The notes: generated from the letters alone by a model not told the origin. A DNA stretch of 50,284 nt from JAJKJG01 sp036389455 (GCA_036389455.1 DASVPW010000212.1:1-50284), one strand, 5' to 3'; counted from the stretch's first letter, positions 15,768 through 24,842 are shown. Made by a program: numbers and translations.

Positions 15768-17600
15768 GGCGGTGGTCTTCTTCGCAAAGGTCGAGCGAAG
15801 GTTGTCCCACAGCTCCACCTTCACCCCGTTCTTCCGCATGATGAAGTACTGCTGCGTCACCGAGAGCAGGTTGTTCCAGGCCCAGTAGATCACGAGCCCG
15901 GCCGGGAACGAGGCCAGCATGAAGGTGAAGATCAGCGGCATCCAGGCGAAGACCTGCTGCTGCACGGGGTCGGCCGGCGCCGGATTCATCTTCATCTGCA
16001 GCCACATCGTGACGCCCATGATGATCGGCCACACGCCGAGGTGCAGGAACGGTCCGACGACCGGCAGCACGGTCGGGTCGAACGGCAGGAGCCCGAACAG
16101 GTTGAACACCGTCGTCGGGTCGGGCGCCGCGAGGTCGCGGATCCAGCCGAAGAACGGCGCGTGCCGCATCTCGATCGTGACGAACAGCACCTTGTAGAGG
16201 GCGAAGAACACGGGGACTTGGATCAAGACCGGCCAGCAGCCGGCGACCGGGTTGATCTTCTCCTTCTTGTACAGCTCCATCAGGGCCTGCTGCTGCTTCA
16301 CCTTGTCGTCGCCGTAGCGCTCCCGGATCGCCACCATCTCGGGCTGCACGGCCTTCATCTTGGCCATCGAGGCGTAGGACTTGTTGGCGAGCGGGAAGAA
16401 CAGCGCCTTGATGATCACCGTCGAGAGCAGGATCGCGATGCCGAAATTGCCGAACAGGCGGAAGAAGAAGTCCATCAGCCGGAACAGCGGCTTGGTGATG
16501 AAGTAGAACCAGCCCCAGTCGATCAGGAGGTCGAAGCGCTTGATCCCGGCGGCCTTCTCGTAGGCGTCGACGGTCGCGACCTCCTTCGCCCCGGCGAAGA
16601 GGCGCGAGTCGGCCTGCGCCTTGGCGCCGGGGGCGAGGGTGCGGGCCTCGCCCAGCATGTTGGACTGGTAGACCTTTGTCGCCCCGTCCTGGCGCACCGT
16701 GAAGCTGCCCGTGTAGGGCTGGCCCTGGTCGGCGGGCGCGACCGCCGCCGCCCAGTACTTGTCGGTGATGCCGAGGAACCCGCCGGCGACGGCGTTCCAG
16801 ACCTTGCCCTTGGTCGGCGGGCCCTGGATCGCGGGCTCCTTGTCGAGGGCGTCGTAGGTGTACTCCTGCAGGCCCTGCTCGCCGAGCACGCCGACGAGGC
16901 CTTCGTGCAGGACGTAGTACCCTTGCGTCACCGGCTTGCCGTGGCGGGAGACGAGGCCGTAGGGAAGGAGCGTCGCGGGCGCGCCGCCGGTGTTCTCGAC
17001 CTGGTCGCGCACCGTGAACATGTACTTGTCGTCGACCGCGACCTCGCGCCTGAAGATCAGGCCCTGGCCGTTGTCCCACGTCAGCACGACGGGCTTCGCG
17101 GGCGTGAGCGTCTGGGCGTCCGCCGTCCAGACGGTCTCGGAGGTCGGCGTCACGACCCCGGCGCCGCCCGCGACCCAGCCGAACTCGGCATAGTACGGGT
17201 TCGGGCTCCCCGAGGGCGAGAGCAGGACGATGCGCGGGCTCTTCGGGTCGACGGTCTCGTGGTAGTTCTTGAGCAGCACGTCGTCGATGCGCCCGCCCTT
17301 GAGCGCGATCGAGCCCGAGAGGCTCGGGGTGTCGATCGAGACCCGGGGGCTCCTCGCGAGCGCCGCCTCGCGGGTCTCAGGCGCCGACGGCGTCGGCAGC
17401 GTCCCCGGGATCGGCGCCGACGGGCTGCCCTGCGGCGGGCTCGCGGCCGGGACCGGCCCGGCCTGCCCGGGCTGCGCCGGTTGAGCCTGCTGCTGCGCCT
17501 GCTTCTGCATCTGCGGCGCGCCGTAGAAGTAGTTCCAGCCGATCAGGACCACCACCGACAGCACGATGGCGAGGAGGAGGTTCTTGTTGTCTTCACGCAT
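15747..17600 (-). CDS. yidC: Membrane protein insertase YidC
   Basis: Inserts proteins into the inner membrane, alone or with the Sec translocon. The protein has 617 residues, the usual size for the Gram-negative form. It has an N-terminal helix (LLLAIVLSVVVLIGWNYF), a Pro/Gln/Ala-rich linker, a large periplasmic beta domain (about 80-370) and five C-terminal helices. These include LSTVIIKALFFPL with its conserved Arg/Lys-rich cytoplasmic loop, NPVAGCWPVLIQVPVFFALYKVLF, and the closing AWNNLLSVTQQYFIM. The ATG at 17600 overlaps the end of rnpA by 8 bases. Translational coupling in the rpmH-rnpA-yidC order is typical of bacteria. Confidence 0.97.
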   Translation of the reverse strand: MREDNKNLLLAIVLSVVVLIGWNYFYGAPQMQKQAQQQAQPAQPGQAGPVPAASPPQGSPSAPIPGTLPTPSAPETREAALARSPRVSIDTPSLSGSIALKGGRIDDVLLKNYHETVDPKSPRIVLLSPSGSPNPYYAEFGWVAGGAGVVTPTSETVWTADAQTLTPAKPVVLTWDNGQGLIFRREVAVDDKYMFTVRDQVENTGGAPATLLPYGLVSRHGKPVTQGYYVLHEGLVGVLGEQGLQEYTYDALDKEPAIQGPPTKGKVWNAVAGGFLGITDKYWAAAVAPADQGQPYTGSFTVRQDGATKVYQSNMLGEARTLAPGAKAQADSRLFAGAKEVATVDAYEKAAGIKRFDLLIDWGWFYFITKPLFRLMDFFFRLFGNFGIAILLSTVIIKALFFPLANKSYASMAKMKAVQPEMVAIRERYGDDKVKQQQALMELYKKEKINPVAGCWPVLIQVPVFFALYKVLFVTIEMRHAPFFGWIRDLAAPDPTTVFNLFGLLPFDPTVLPVVGPFLHLGVWPIIMGVTMWLQMKMNPAPADPVQQQVFAWMPLIFTFMLASFPAGLVIYWAWNNLLSVTQQYFIMRKNGVKVELWDNLRSTFAKKTTAKAPAKG

Positions 17601-18063
17601 GGGGTGATCCGCGACGCTCGCCGTCGGTGGGAAGGGCTTGGGCCGGCGTTGCCGGCTTGCCGGCCGAGCCCGGCGCCGACCGGGGCTTTGTGACGATCGC
17701 GAGCGCCCGCCGCAGGTCCTCGACCAGGAGCTCGTGGGGGGCGGCGAGGATCGGCCGGCGTCCGATCACCACCACATCGGCATTGCGGCCTTGATGGTCA
17801 ACCGCGGCACGATCGATCGCGGTCCTCAAGCGTCGTCGGATACGGTTGCGCTCGGTCGCGTGTCCGACCTTCTTCGTCACGGTGAGCCCGAAGCGCAAGC
17901 CGTCCCTGTCGTCGCGCGCCAGCCCCTGCACCGTCATCCGTTCCGTATGGAAGCGGCGGCCCGAGGCCGCCGCCAGGAAGTCCCGCCGCTTGGTGAGCCG
18001 CCCGGCGGGGGACCGCCCGACAGGCCGCGCGCCCGGGCCGGGCATCGGGCCCGGATCGGGCAT
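17593..18063 (-). CDS. rnpA: Ribonuclease P protein component
   Basis: Protein subunit of RNase P, which matures the 5' ends of tRNAs. The protein has 156 residues. The family landmarks are RLTKRRDF at 22-29, RFGLTVTKKVGHA, and the RNR signature TERNRIRRRLRTA. The first 20 residues (Pro/Gly-rich) and the last 30 are extensions beyond the usual 110-120 residue core. It begins 6 bases after rpmH and overlaps yidC by 8 bases. The RNA subunit gene is not in the window. Confidence 0.95.
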   Translation of the reverse strand: MPDPGPMPGPGARPVGRSPAGRLTKRRDFLAAASGRRFHTERMTVQGLARDDRDGLRFGLTVTKKVGHATERNRIRRRLRTAIDRAAVDHQGRNADVVVIGRRPILAAPHELLVEDLRRALAIVTKPRSAPGSAGKPATPAQALPTDGERRGSPHA

Positions 18064-18069
18064 GGCGCG

Positions 18070-18204
18070 TCAGGCCGACAGGCGCTTGCGGCCGTGGGCG
18101 CGGCGCGCCGCGACGACCTTGCGGCCGCCCTTCGTCTCCATGCGGGCGCGGAAGCCGTGCCGGCGCTTGCGGACGAGCTTGCTCGGTTGATAGGTCCTCT
18201 TCAC
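18070..18204 (-). CDS. rpmH: 50S ribosomal protein L34
   Basis: A 44-residue large-subunit ribosomal protein. It contains the L34 signature KRTYQPSKLVRKRRHGFRAR and the closing VVAARRAHGRKRLSA. The start is GTG at 18204, preceded by GGAG; starting further upstream would add residues alien to L34. It leads the rpmH-rnpA-yidC operon, with rnpA 6 bases downstream. A clear inverted repeat lies in its leader (18252-18279). Confidence 0.97.
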   Translation of the reverse strand: MKRTYQPSKLVRKRRHGFRARMETKGGRKVVAARRAHGRKRLSA

Positions 18205-18251
18205 GGCGTCATCTCCGGTCGCAAGGCGGGCTTGACGCTCCGTCCCCGGAC

Positions 18252-18279
18252 TCTTTTTGCGAATTGTGCTGCAAAAAGA
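18252..18279 (-). promoter_or_regulatory. Inverted repeat in the rpmH leader
   Basis: TCTTTTTGC and GCAAAAAGA form a perfect 9-bp stem with a 10-base loop, 48-75 bases upstream of the rpmH start codon. A second inverted pair, CGGCGC/GCGCCG (18281-18303), follows on the upstream side. The structure may act in the mRNA leader or as a DNA site; which cannot be told. Confidence 0.5.
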
Positions 18280-18456
18280 CCGGCGCCCCACGAAGGAGCG
18301 CCGCTCACATGGCGCGGCTTATATGCGGAAGGCCCGGCCGAAGTCAACGTTCCGCGGCGGCCAAGCTCGTCCGAAATCCGGCGTCACGAGGGCGTGACGG
18401 GACCTTCGCGGAACCCTCCGGCGAGGGCTATGTTGGTCCGACGAGGAGTGGCGAGC

Positions 18457-19293
18457 GTGACGGCAGCAAACGAGGCGGAAGCGCAAGGCCGGACCGGCTC
18501 CTGGATCCGTTATCTCCCGCTCGCGGTGCTGATCGTCCTGTCGGCCGCCGCCGCCTTCGCCTCCTACCGCTACAATTTCCTGAGCCTGGAGAAGATCGTC
18601 GCCTATCGCGACAGGCTCCAGGGCTTCGTTCACGCTTACGGGCCGATGGCGGTGATCGCCTACTCGGCCTCTTACGTGACCATCGTGGCGCTCTCGATCC
18701 CGGGCGGCGTCTTCATGACGATCCTCGGCGGCTTCCTGTTCGGATGGCTGTTCGGGGGCGCGATCGCCTCGGTCTCGGCGACGCTCGGGGCCGTGCTCGT
18801 GTTCCTCATCGCCCGCACCTCGGTCGGCGACATCCTCGTCCGCAAGGCCGGCCCGCGGCTGCAGAAGTTCGCCGAGGGCTTCCGCGAGGACGCCTTCTCT
18901 TACCTCCTGTTCCTGCGCTTCTTACCGATCATGCCGTTCTGGATGACGAACCTCGCGCCGGCCCTGTTCGGCGTGCGCCTCGAGACCTTCGCCTTCGCGA
19001 CCATGATCGGCATTTTGCCGGCGACCTTCACCTTCGCGACCGCCGGCGCCGGGCTCGACAGCGTGATCGCGGCCCAGAAGGCGTCGTTTTCGGCCTGCAA
19101 GGCGTCGGGCCGGGTCGATTGCGCCTTCGACCTCGACGTCTGGTCGCTCCTGACGCCGCAGATCCTTGCCGCCTTCGCGGCGCTCGGCGTGATGGCGCTG
19201 ATCCCCGTGGTCGTGCGCCACTGGCGCCGCCGCGCCGCCAAGGTTCCAGTGGTGGGGCCCTCGACGGCAAGGCCCGAGCATCCTAACGCTTGA
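18457..19293 (+). CDS. TVP38/TMEM64 (DedA-like) membrane protein
   Basis: A 278-residue inner-membrane protein of the TVP38/TMEM64 (VTT/SNARE-associated) family, which is structurally related to DedA and thought to move or flip lipids. Landmarks are the SIPGGVFMTILGGFLFGWLFGG re-entrant loop region, LRFLPIMPFWMTNLAPALFGV and the GILPATFTFATAGAGL segment. I start at GTG 18457, which has GAGGAG 9 bases upstream; an ATG at 18430 lacks a site. Its stop overlaps the next gene's start (TTGA). TVP38 proteins paired with, or fused to, such flavoproteins occur in other bacteria. Confidence 0.9.
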   Translation: MTAANEAEAQGRTGSWIRYLPLAVLIVLSAAAAFASYRYNFLSLEKIVAYRDRLQGFVHAYGPMAVIAYSASYVTIVALSIPGGVFMTILGGFLFGWLFGGAIASVSATLGAVLVFLIARTSVGDILVRKAGPRLQKFAEGFREDAFSYLLFLRFLPIMPFWMTNLAPALFGVRLETFAFATMIGILPATFTFATAGAGLDSVIAAQKASFSACKASGRVDCAFDLDVWSLLTPQILAAFAALGVMALIPVVVRHWRRRAAKVPVVGPSTARPEHPNA

Positions 19294-20753
19294 GCTTTGC
19301 GGAGAATCCGGCCTTGGGCGAGGTCCTCAGACCCGATCTGTGCGTGATCGGCGCGGGCTCGGGCGGCCTATCGGTCGCGGCGATCGCGGCCTCCTTCGGG
19401 GTGCCGGTGGTCCTCGTCGAGCGCGACCGCATGGGCGGCGACTGCCTCAACGTCGGCTGCGTGCCTTCGAAGGCCCTGATCGCGGCGGGCGACCTCGCGC
19501 AATCGATCCGCGAGGGAGGCCGCTTCGGCCTCGGGCGCTCGGACCCGCAGGTCAACATGGCGCGCGTGCGGGACCACGTCCGCGGGGTGATCGAGGCCAT
19601 CGCGCCGAACGACTCCGCCGAGCGTTTCTCCGCGCTCGGCGTCCGCGTCGTCAAGGCGGAGGCGTGCTTCACCGACGAGAAGACGGTTGCGGCCGGCGAC
19701 CTCACGATCGAGGCCCGCCGCTTCGTGCTGGCGACAGGCTCGCGCCCCTCGGCGCCGCCGATCCCCGGGCTCGACCAAGTACCGTACCTGACGAACGAGA
19801 CGGTCTTCGATCTCACACGCCGCCCCGAAAGGCTCCTGGTGGTCGGCGGCGGGCCGATCGGGGCTGAGCTCGCCCAGGCGCACCGCCGCCTCGGCGCCGA
19901 GGTCGCGATCCTCGAGGCCGCCCGCCTCCTGCCCCGGGACGACCCGGAGATGGCGATGGTGCTCGAGCGCGCGCTCCTCGCCGAGGGCGTCGAGCTCCAC
20001 ACGGGCGTCACGATCGAGCGGATCGAGCAGCGGGAGGAGGGCCGCATCCTTGCGGAGCTCTCCGCCGGCGGCGAGACGCGGACCATCGAGGGCAGCCACC
20101 TCCTCGTCGCGGCCGGGCGGCGGCCCGTCACGGACGGCCTCGGGCTCGACGCCGCCGGGATCGCCTTCGACCAGAAGGGCATCACCGTCGACAAGGGCCT
20201 GCGCACCACGAACCGGCGCGTCTACGCGATCGGCGACTGCGCCGGCCCGGGCGGCGGTCCCTACAAGTTCACGCACGTCGCGAACTATCACGCCGGCCTC
20301 GTGATCCGCAGCGCGCTGTTCCGCCTGCCCGTGAAGGTCGACACCGCCGCCATTCCCCGCGTCACCTACACGGACCCGGAGATCGCCGCGGTCGGCCTCA
20401 CCGAAGACGAGGCGCGCGCGAGCCAAACCCCCTTCCGCATCCTGCGCTGGCCCTTGGCCGAGAACGACCGCGCCCAGGCCGAGCGGCGCACCGAGGGCCA
20501 CGTCAAGGTCCTCGTCACGAAGCGCGGCAAGGTCCTCGGCTGCGCTATCGCGGGCCATCGGGCCGGCGACCTGATCGTGCCCTGGGGACTCGCGATCCGG
20601 AAGGGGCTCAAGGTCCAGGACCTCGCCGCGCTCGTGTTCCCCTATCCGACCCTGTCCGAGGTCACGAAGCGGGCCGCCGTGGAGTTCCTGAGGCCCTCCG
20701 CCCAGAGCCCGTGGGTCCGCCGTGTCGTCGGCCTCGCGCGGCGGCTCGGCTGA
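19290..20753 (+). CDS. Mercuric-reductase-like flavoprotein disulfide oxidoreductase
   Basis: A 487-residue FAD/NAD(P)-dependent oxidoreductase of the class-I pyridine nucleotide-disulfide family. FAD site GAGSGG at 21-26; redox Cys pair Cys52/Cys57 in GGDCLNVGCVPSK; NAD(P) site VVGGGPIGAELAQ; second FAD motif YAIGDCAGPGG. In the dimerisation domain the His of the catalytic His-Glu pair is replaced by Tyr (PYPTLSE), as in mercuric reductases. However, the N-terminal HMA domain and the C-terminal Cys pair of true MerA are absent and no mer genes are nearby, so mercury reduction is unlikely. The start TTG overlaps the upstream stop as TTGA, implying coupled translation with the TVP38 protein. 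Confidence 0.9.
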   Translation: MSFAENPALGEVLRPDLCVIGAGSGGLSVAAIAASFGVPVVLVERDRMGGDCLNVGCVPSKALIAAGDLAQSIREGGRFGLGRSDPQVNMARVRDHVRGVIEAIAPNDSAERFSALGVRVVKAEACFTDEKTVAAGDLTIEARRFVLATGSRPSAPPIPGLDQVPYLTNETVFDLTRRPERLLVVGGGPIGAELAQAHRRLGAEVAILEAARLLPRDDPEMAMVLERALLAEGVELHTGVTIERIEQREEGRILAELSAGGETRTIEGSHLLVAAGRRPVTDGLGLDAAGIAFDQKGITVDKGLRTTNRRVYAIGDCAGPGGGPYKFTHVANYHAGLVIRSALFRLPVKVDTAAIPRVTYTDPEIAAVGLTEDEARASQTPFRILRWPLAENDRAQAERRTEGHVKVLVTKRGKVLGCAIAGHRAGDLIVPWGLAIRKGLKVQDLAALVFPYPTLSEVTKRAAVEFLRPSAQSPWVRRVVGLARRLG

Positions 20754-20763
20754 GGGTCCTGCC

Positions 20764-22218
20764 ATGCCCGCCGATCCGAGCCCTGAGCTGAAGGCGGAGC
20801 GGCCGGTCGGCGAGTCGTGGTTCGGCCTCTCGGCCCGCCTCCTCGCCCTGACGGTCCTGTTCGTGATGCTGGCCGAGGTGCTGATCTACGTACCCTCGGT
20901 CGCGAACTTCAGGAAGAACTGGCTCAACGACCGGCTCGCCGCCGCCCAGGTCGCCGCCCTCGTGCTCGACGCGACCGAGAGCCTGCCTCCGGACCTGGAG
21001 AAGCGGCTCCTCGAAGGCGTCGGCGCCCGCGCCGTCGCGATCCGCGGCGGCGGCACGCGCCGGCTGCTCGCCGCCTCCGACGTGCCGGCCGAGGTCGCGC
21101 GCACCATCGACCTGCGCGATGCCTCTTGGGCGACGCTGATCCGCGACGCCTTCATGACGCTCCTTTGGCCCGCCGAGCAGCCGATCCGGGTGCTCGGGCA
21201 TGCCATGGAAGGCGCGGACTTCGTCGAGATCGTCCTCGACCAGGGGCCGCTCCGGGCCGCCATGCTCGACTTCTCCCGCAACATCCTGATCCTTTCGCTG
21301 GTGATCTCCGGCATCACGGCGAGTCTCGTCTACTTCGCCCTCCAGTTCTTCATCGTGCGCCCGGTGCGGCGCCTCACCGGCGCGATCGCGGCGTTCGGGG
21401 ACGAGCCCGAGGACGTGTCGCGCATCCTCGCCCCGTCCCGCCGCACCGACGAGATCGGCCTCGCCGAGCGTTCGCTCGCCCAGATGGAGACCGCGCTCGC
21501 CGACGCCCTTCGCCAGAAGAGCCACCTCGCCGAGCTCGGCCTCGCGATCTCGAAGATCAGCCACGAGCTGCGCAACATGCTGACGACGGCGCAGCTCCTC
21601 ACCGACCGCCTCGGAGGAGCGGCGGACCCGGCGGTGCAGCGGGTCGCGCCGCGGCTCGTAGCAACGCTCGGGCGCGCGATCGAGTTCTGCCAGGCGACCC
21701 TCGCCTACGGCCGGGCCGCCGAGCGGCTGCCGAAGCGCCGCCGCGTGCTCCTCGCCCCGCTCGTCGCCGAGCTGCGCGACCTGACGGCGCTCGCCGCGAC
21801 CGCCGGGATCGCCTTCAAGGCCGACGTGCCCGCCGACCTCGAGGTCGACGCCGATCCCGACCAGCTCTCGCGCGTCCTCGTCAACCTCGTGCGCAACAGC
21901 GTGCAGGCGCTGAGCCAGGCCGGGACCCGGGACGGGGCGCCGGCGGTCGCGATCTCGGCGAAGCGCGACGGCCGCACCGTCGCGATCCATGTCGCCGACA
22001 ACGGCCCGGGCGTCCCCGAGCAGGCGAAGGGCCGGCTCTTCTCCGCCTTCCGCAGCTCGGGCCGGCCCGGCGGCGCCGGTCTCGGCCTCGCGATCTCGGC
22101 CGAGCTCGTCCGCCTCCACGGCGGCACGCTCTCCCTCGAGCCGGTCCCCGCCGGCGCCTGCTTCCGGATCGCGATTCCGGACCAGGACGCGAGGACCGGA
22201 TCGCCGGCGGGCGGGTAG
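20764..22218 (+). CDS. Sensor histidine kinase without adjacent regulator
   Basis: A 484-residue membrane sensor kinase. TM1 is about 22-43, followed by a periplasmic sensor region of about 130 residues, TM2 about 173-197, a HAMP linker (RPVRRLTGAIAAFG), the H-box His267 in ISHELRNML, the N-box NLVRNSVQAL at 374-383, and G-boxes DNGPGVPE and GGAGLGLAI. The autophosphorylation and ATP sites look intact. No response regulator gene is next to it. It begins 10 bases after the flavoprotein gene, so the three genes from 18457 are probably one transcript. The signal it senses is unknown; its context suggests envelope or redox stress. Confidence 0.93.
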   Translation: MPADPSPELKAERPVGESWFGLSARLLALTVLFVMLAEVLIYVPSVANFRKNWLNDRLAAAQVAALVLDATESLPPDLEKRLLEGVGARAVAIRGGGTRRLLAASDVPAEVARTIDLRDASWATLIRDAFMTLLWPAEQPIRVLGHAMEGADFVEIVLDQGPLRAAMLDFSRNILILSLVISGITASLVYFALQFFIVRPVRRLTGAIAAFGDEPEDVSRILAPSRRTDEIGLAERSLAQMETALADALRQKSHLAELGLAISKISHELRNMLTTAQLLTDRLGGAADPAVQRVAPRLVATLGRAIEFCQATLAYGRAAERLPKRRRVLLAPLVAELRDLTALAATAGIAFKADVPADLEVDADPDQLSRVLVNLVRNSVQALSQAGTRDGAPAVAISAKRDGRTVAIHVADNGPGVPEQAKGRLFSAFRSSGRPGGAGLGLAISAELVRLHGGTLSLEPVPAGACFRIAIPDQDARTGSPAGG

Positions 22219-22462
22219 GCGACGGCCAGGCCGGGGGCTGGGCGCACCTTCGCCCCGCGCATCGTCGTCGTCCAACGACATCCTCGGCATGTCCCGTCAT
22301 TGTCGGTATCGTCGCCCGTCATCGTCGCATCGCGGCCGGGCGGCGACGGTGCCGGCCGGTATCCGGCTGTGGCGCATCCGCCACGCTCGCCGGACATCGC
22401 GCGGGCGCGGCCTCAAGCCGATTGCCCCTCGTCCCCGCCCCCGCATAGCATCGTTCCCGACG

Positions 22463-22656
22463 TTGGTGCCCCGTTGAACTCGGGGTGAAACGGGAACCCG
22501 GTGCGAGCCGAAAGGCTCTATTCCGGGGCTGCCCCCGCAACTGTGAGCGGCGAGCGGCGATCCATCGAAAGCCACTGACCTAAAAGGGCTTTTACCCAAG
22601 CCCTCGGTCGGGAAGGCGGATCGCAGCCGTGACCCGCGAGCCAGGAGACCGGCCTG
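22463..22656 (+). promoter_or_regulatory. Cobalamin riboswitch
   Basis: An adenosylcobalamin-type riboswitch. The conserved core is readable in order: GGTGAAACGGGAACCCGGTGC, then GGGGCTGCCCCCGCAACTGTGA, GCCACTG, GGGAAGGCG, and the B12 box GCCAGGAGACC at 22640-22650. It ends about 45 bases before the start codon of the TonB-dependent receptor. Binding of B12 is expected to shut off that gene. The ribosome site AAGGAGG (22691-22697) lies just downstream. Confidence 0.95.
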
Positions 22657-22702
22657 CGTCGCAACGCAACCCGATCCGCCGGTGGGGCGGAAGGAGGTCT
22701 CC

Positions 22703-24697
22703 ATGGCACGCCTGCAGGGCCGCCTCGCGGCCGTTCTCCTCGCATTCTCAAGCCTTTCGACCGCTGCCTCGGCACAATCCGAGAAGCCCGACATCGTTGT
22801 CACGCCGAGCCGCACGGCGCAGCCGATCCAGCGCGCCGGCAGCGCCGTCACCGTCATCACGCCGGAGGAGATCGAGCAGTCGTCGAACCGCGACATCGGC
22901 GATCTCCTGCGCCGGGTGCCGGGCCTCGACGTGACCCGCAACGGCGGCCCCGGCCAGATCCAGACCGTGCGCCTGCGCGGTGGCGAGTCCCGCCACACCC
23001 TCGTCATGGTCGATGGCATCCGGGTCAACGACCCCACGACCACCGGCCGCGAGTTCGACTGGTCGACCCTCGTGCTCTCGAACGTCGAGCGCATCGAGGT
23101 CCTGCGCGGCCCGCAGTCGGCCCTCTACGGCTCGGACGCCATGGGAGGGGTCGTCAATATCATCACGAAGAAGGGCGGCAACCGGCCGCCGAGCGCGACC
23201 GTGTCGGTCGAGGCCGGCAGCTACGGGACGAAGGAGACGAAGGGCTCGGTCACGGGCGGCGACGACAAGGTCGACTATTCATTCGGCTTCTCGGCTCTCG
23301 ACACCGCGGGCTTCTCGGGGTTCGGCTACCGCATCCCGCGCCTGCGCTATCTCGCGCCCTGGGGCTTCGAGCCCGACAGCGCGCGGCGGATGGGCGTCGG
23401 CGGCCGCGTCGGCATCAACGTCGCCGACGGGGTGCGGCTCGAGGCCGGCGGCAGCTACAGCTTCAACCGCGCCCAATACGACGCCGCCTTCCTGCCTTTC
23501 CCCGACACCCCCTCGCACTCGGAGAGCCGGCTCGGCGACGTGTACGGGCGGCTCATCGCCGACTCGTTCGGCGGGATGCTGCGCTCGACCGCGACGGTCT
23601 TCGCGAACCGCACCGACCGGCGCTTCAACGACGTGAGCTACGCGGAAGGGTTCCTCTTCTGCAACAACGACTTCTTCCCCGTCGCGGCGCTGACCGCCTG
23701 CCGCACCAGGACGCAGTTCATCGGCGAGCGGGTCGGCGCCGAGTACCAGGGCGAGGCGAGGCTCGGGCCGGCCGGCATCTTCATCTTCGGCGCCCGCACC
23801 GAGCGCGACACGGCGGACAGCTTCGGCGAGGGGATCGCGCCCAACCCCTCGCCCCGGACCCGCACCATCGCGGCCGAGCAGACCACGGACTCGCTCTTCG
23901 GCCTGCACCAGGTCACGGTGTTCGACCGCCTGCACCTCTCCCTCGGTGGGCGCATCGACCGGGTGCGCGAGGTCGAGACCTTCAAGACCTGGCGTGCGAC
24001 CGCCGCCTACGAGATCCCGGAGACCGAGACGAAGCTGCGCGCGAGCATCGGCACCGGGGGCAAGGCGCCGTCCCTGTTCCAGCTCTTCAGCCCGCAGTTC
24101 GGCACCGCGACGCTCGAGCCCGAGCACTCGATCGGATTCGACGTGGGGCTCGACCAGACGGCGTGGGACGGGCGCCTCAAGCTCTCCGCGACGGTCTTCC
24201 TCAACCGCTACCGCAACCTCATCGACTTCTCGTCCGATCCGGCCGACTGCCGGCCCGGGCAGTTCTTCGGCTGCTACGTCAACATCGGCCACGCCCGCAC
24301 CACGGGCGCCGAGCTCTCGGCCGAGGTCGCCGTCGTGCCGCAGTTCGTGCGCCTGCGCGCCACCTACACCGAGCTCCACGCCGTCGACGTGGAGACGGGC
24401 TTCCGCCTCAACCGCCGCCCGGAGCACCAGGGCCGCCTCGCCCTCGTGCTGACGCCGATCCCCGGCCTCACCATCGAGCCGTCGGTCGTCTACGTCGGCG
24501 AGCGCTTCGACTTCCCGCGGGAGGTCAACAAGCTCCCGCCGTACGGCCGCTTCGACCTCTTCGCCGAATACAAGATCAACCGGACCTTCAGCGTCTACGC
24601 CAGGGCCGAGAACCTCACCAATGCCCGCTACGAGGAGGTCATGACCTACGGCACCCCCGGCCGCTCGGCCTACGCGGGGGTGCGGGCGACGTGGTAG
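22703..24697 (+). CDS. btuB: BtuB-type vitamin B12 TonB-dependent outer-membrane receptor
   Basis: A 664-residue outer-membrane receptor for cobalamin. Signal peptide 1-25; TonB-box-like DIVVTPSRT just after it; plug domain with NRDIGDLLRRVPGLDV, IQTVRLRGGESRHTLVMVDGIRVND and LRGPQSALYGSDAMGGVVNIITKKG; then a 22-strand-type barrel ending in TYGTPGRSAYAGVRATW with the usual terminal aromatic. The ATG at 22703 is preceded by AAGGAGG. The cobalamin riboswitch just upstream makes the B12 role firm. No inner-membrane BtuCDF genes are in the window. Confidence 0.95.
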   Translation: MARLQGRLAAVLLAFSSLSTAASAQSEKPDIVVTPSRTAQPIQRAGSAVTVITPEEIEQSSNRDIGDLLRRVPGLDVTRNGGPGQIQTVRLRGGESRHTLVMVDGIRVNDPTTTGREFDWSTLVLSNVERIEVLRGPQSALYGSDAMGGVVNIITKKGGNRPPSATVSVEAGSYGTKETKGSVTGGDDKVDYSFGFSALDTAGFSGFGYRIPRLRYLAPWGFEPDSARRMGVGGRVGINVADGVRLEAGGSYSFNRAQYDAAFLPFPDTPSHSESRLGDVYGRLIADSFGGMLRSTATVFANRTDRRFNDVSYAEGFLFCNNDFFPVAALTACRTRTQFIGERVGAEYQGEARLGPAGIFIFGARTERDTADSFGEGIAPNPSPRTRTIAAEQTTDSLFGLHQVTVFDRLHLSLGGRIDRVREVETFKTWRATAAYEIPETETKLRASIGTGGKAPSLFQLFSPQFGTATLEPEHSIGFDVGLDQTAWDGRLKLSATVFLNRYRNLIDFSSDPADCRPGQFFGCYVNIGHARTTGAELSAEVAVVPQFVRLRATYTELHAVDVETGFRLNRRPEHQGRLALVLTPIPGLTIEPSVVYVGERFDFPREVNKLPPYGRFDLFAEYKINRTFSVYARAENLTNARYEEVMTYGTPGRSAYAGVRATW

Positions 24698-24719
24698 AGT
24701 TGGGTCGTTGGACAAGCAT

Positions 24720-24759
24720 CCACTGTCGTCCCCGGCGAGCCCGCCGAGGATGACAGTGG
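24720..24759. repeat. REP-like palindrome after btuB
   Basis: CCACTGTC-GTCCCCGGCG pairs with CCGAGGATGACAGTGG around a 6-base loop, a near-perfect hairpin of about 16 bp. It begins 23 bases after the receptor stop codon. The GTCATCCYCGG core is typical of dispersed bacterial palindromes. It may also terminate the receptor transcript, although no T-run follows. Confidence 0.6.
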
Positions 24760-24805
24760 TGGCTTCCTCGCGGTCGGCCCGGCTTTCGCTTGCTTCGGCT
24801 GTTGC

Positions 24806-24842
24806 GAATATTGCGTTACATCCCCATGATGAATATTGCGTT
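24806..24842. repeat. Direct repeat upstream of the HTH gene
   Basis: GAATATTGCGTT occurs at 24806-24817 and again at 24831-24842, 25 bases apart, 52-88 bases before the start codon of the DNA-binding protein. It is AT-rich against a GC-rich background. It is a candidate operator or promoter element. Confidence 0.45.

Noticed and set aside
19290..20753. Mercuric reductase (merA)
   Set aside because: The redox pair and the His-to-Tyr change fit, but the HMA domain, the C-terminal Cys pair and all other mer genes are missing.
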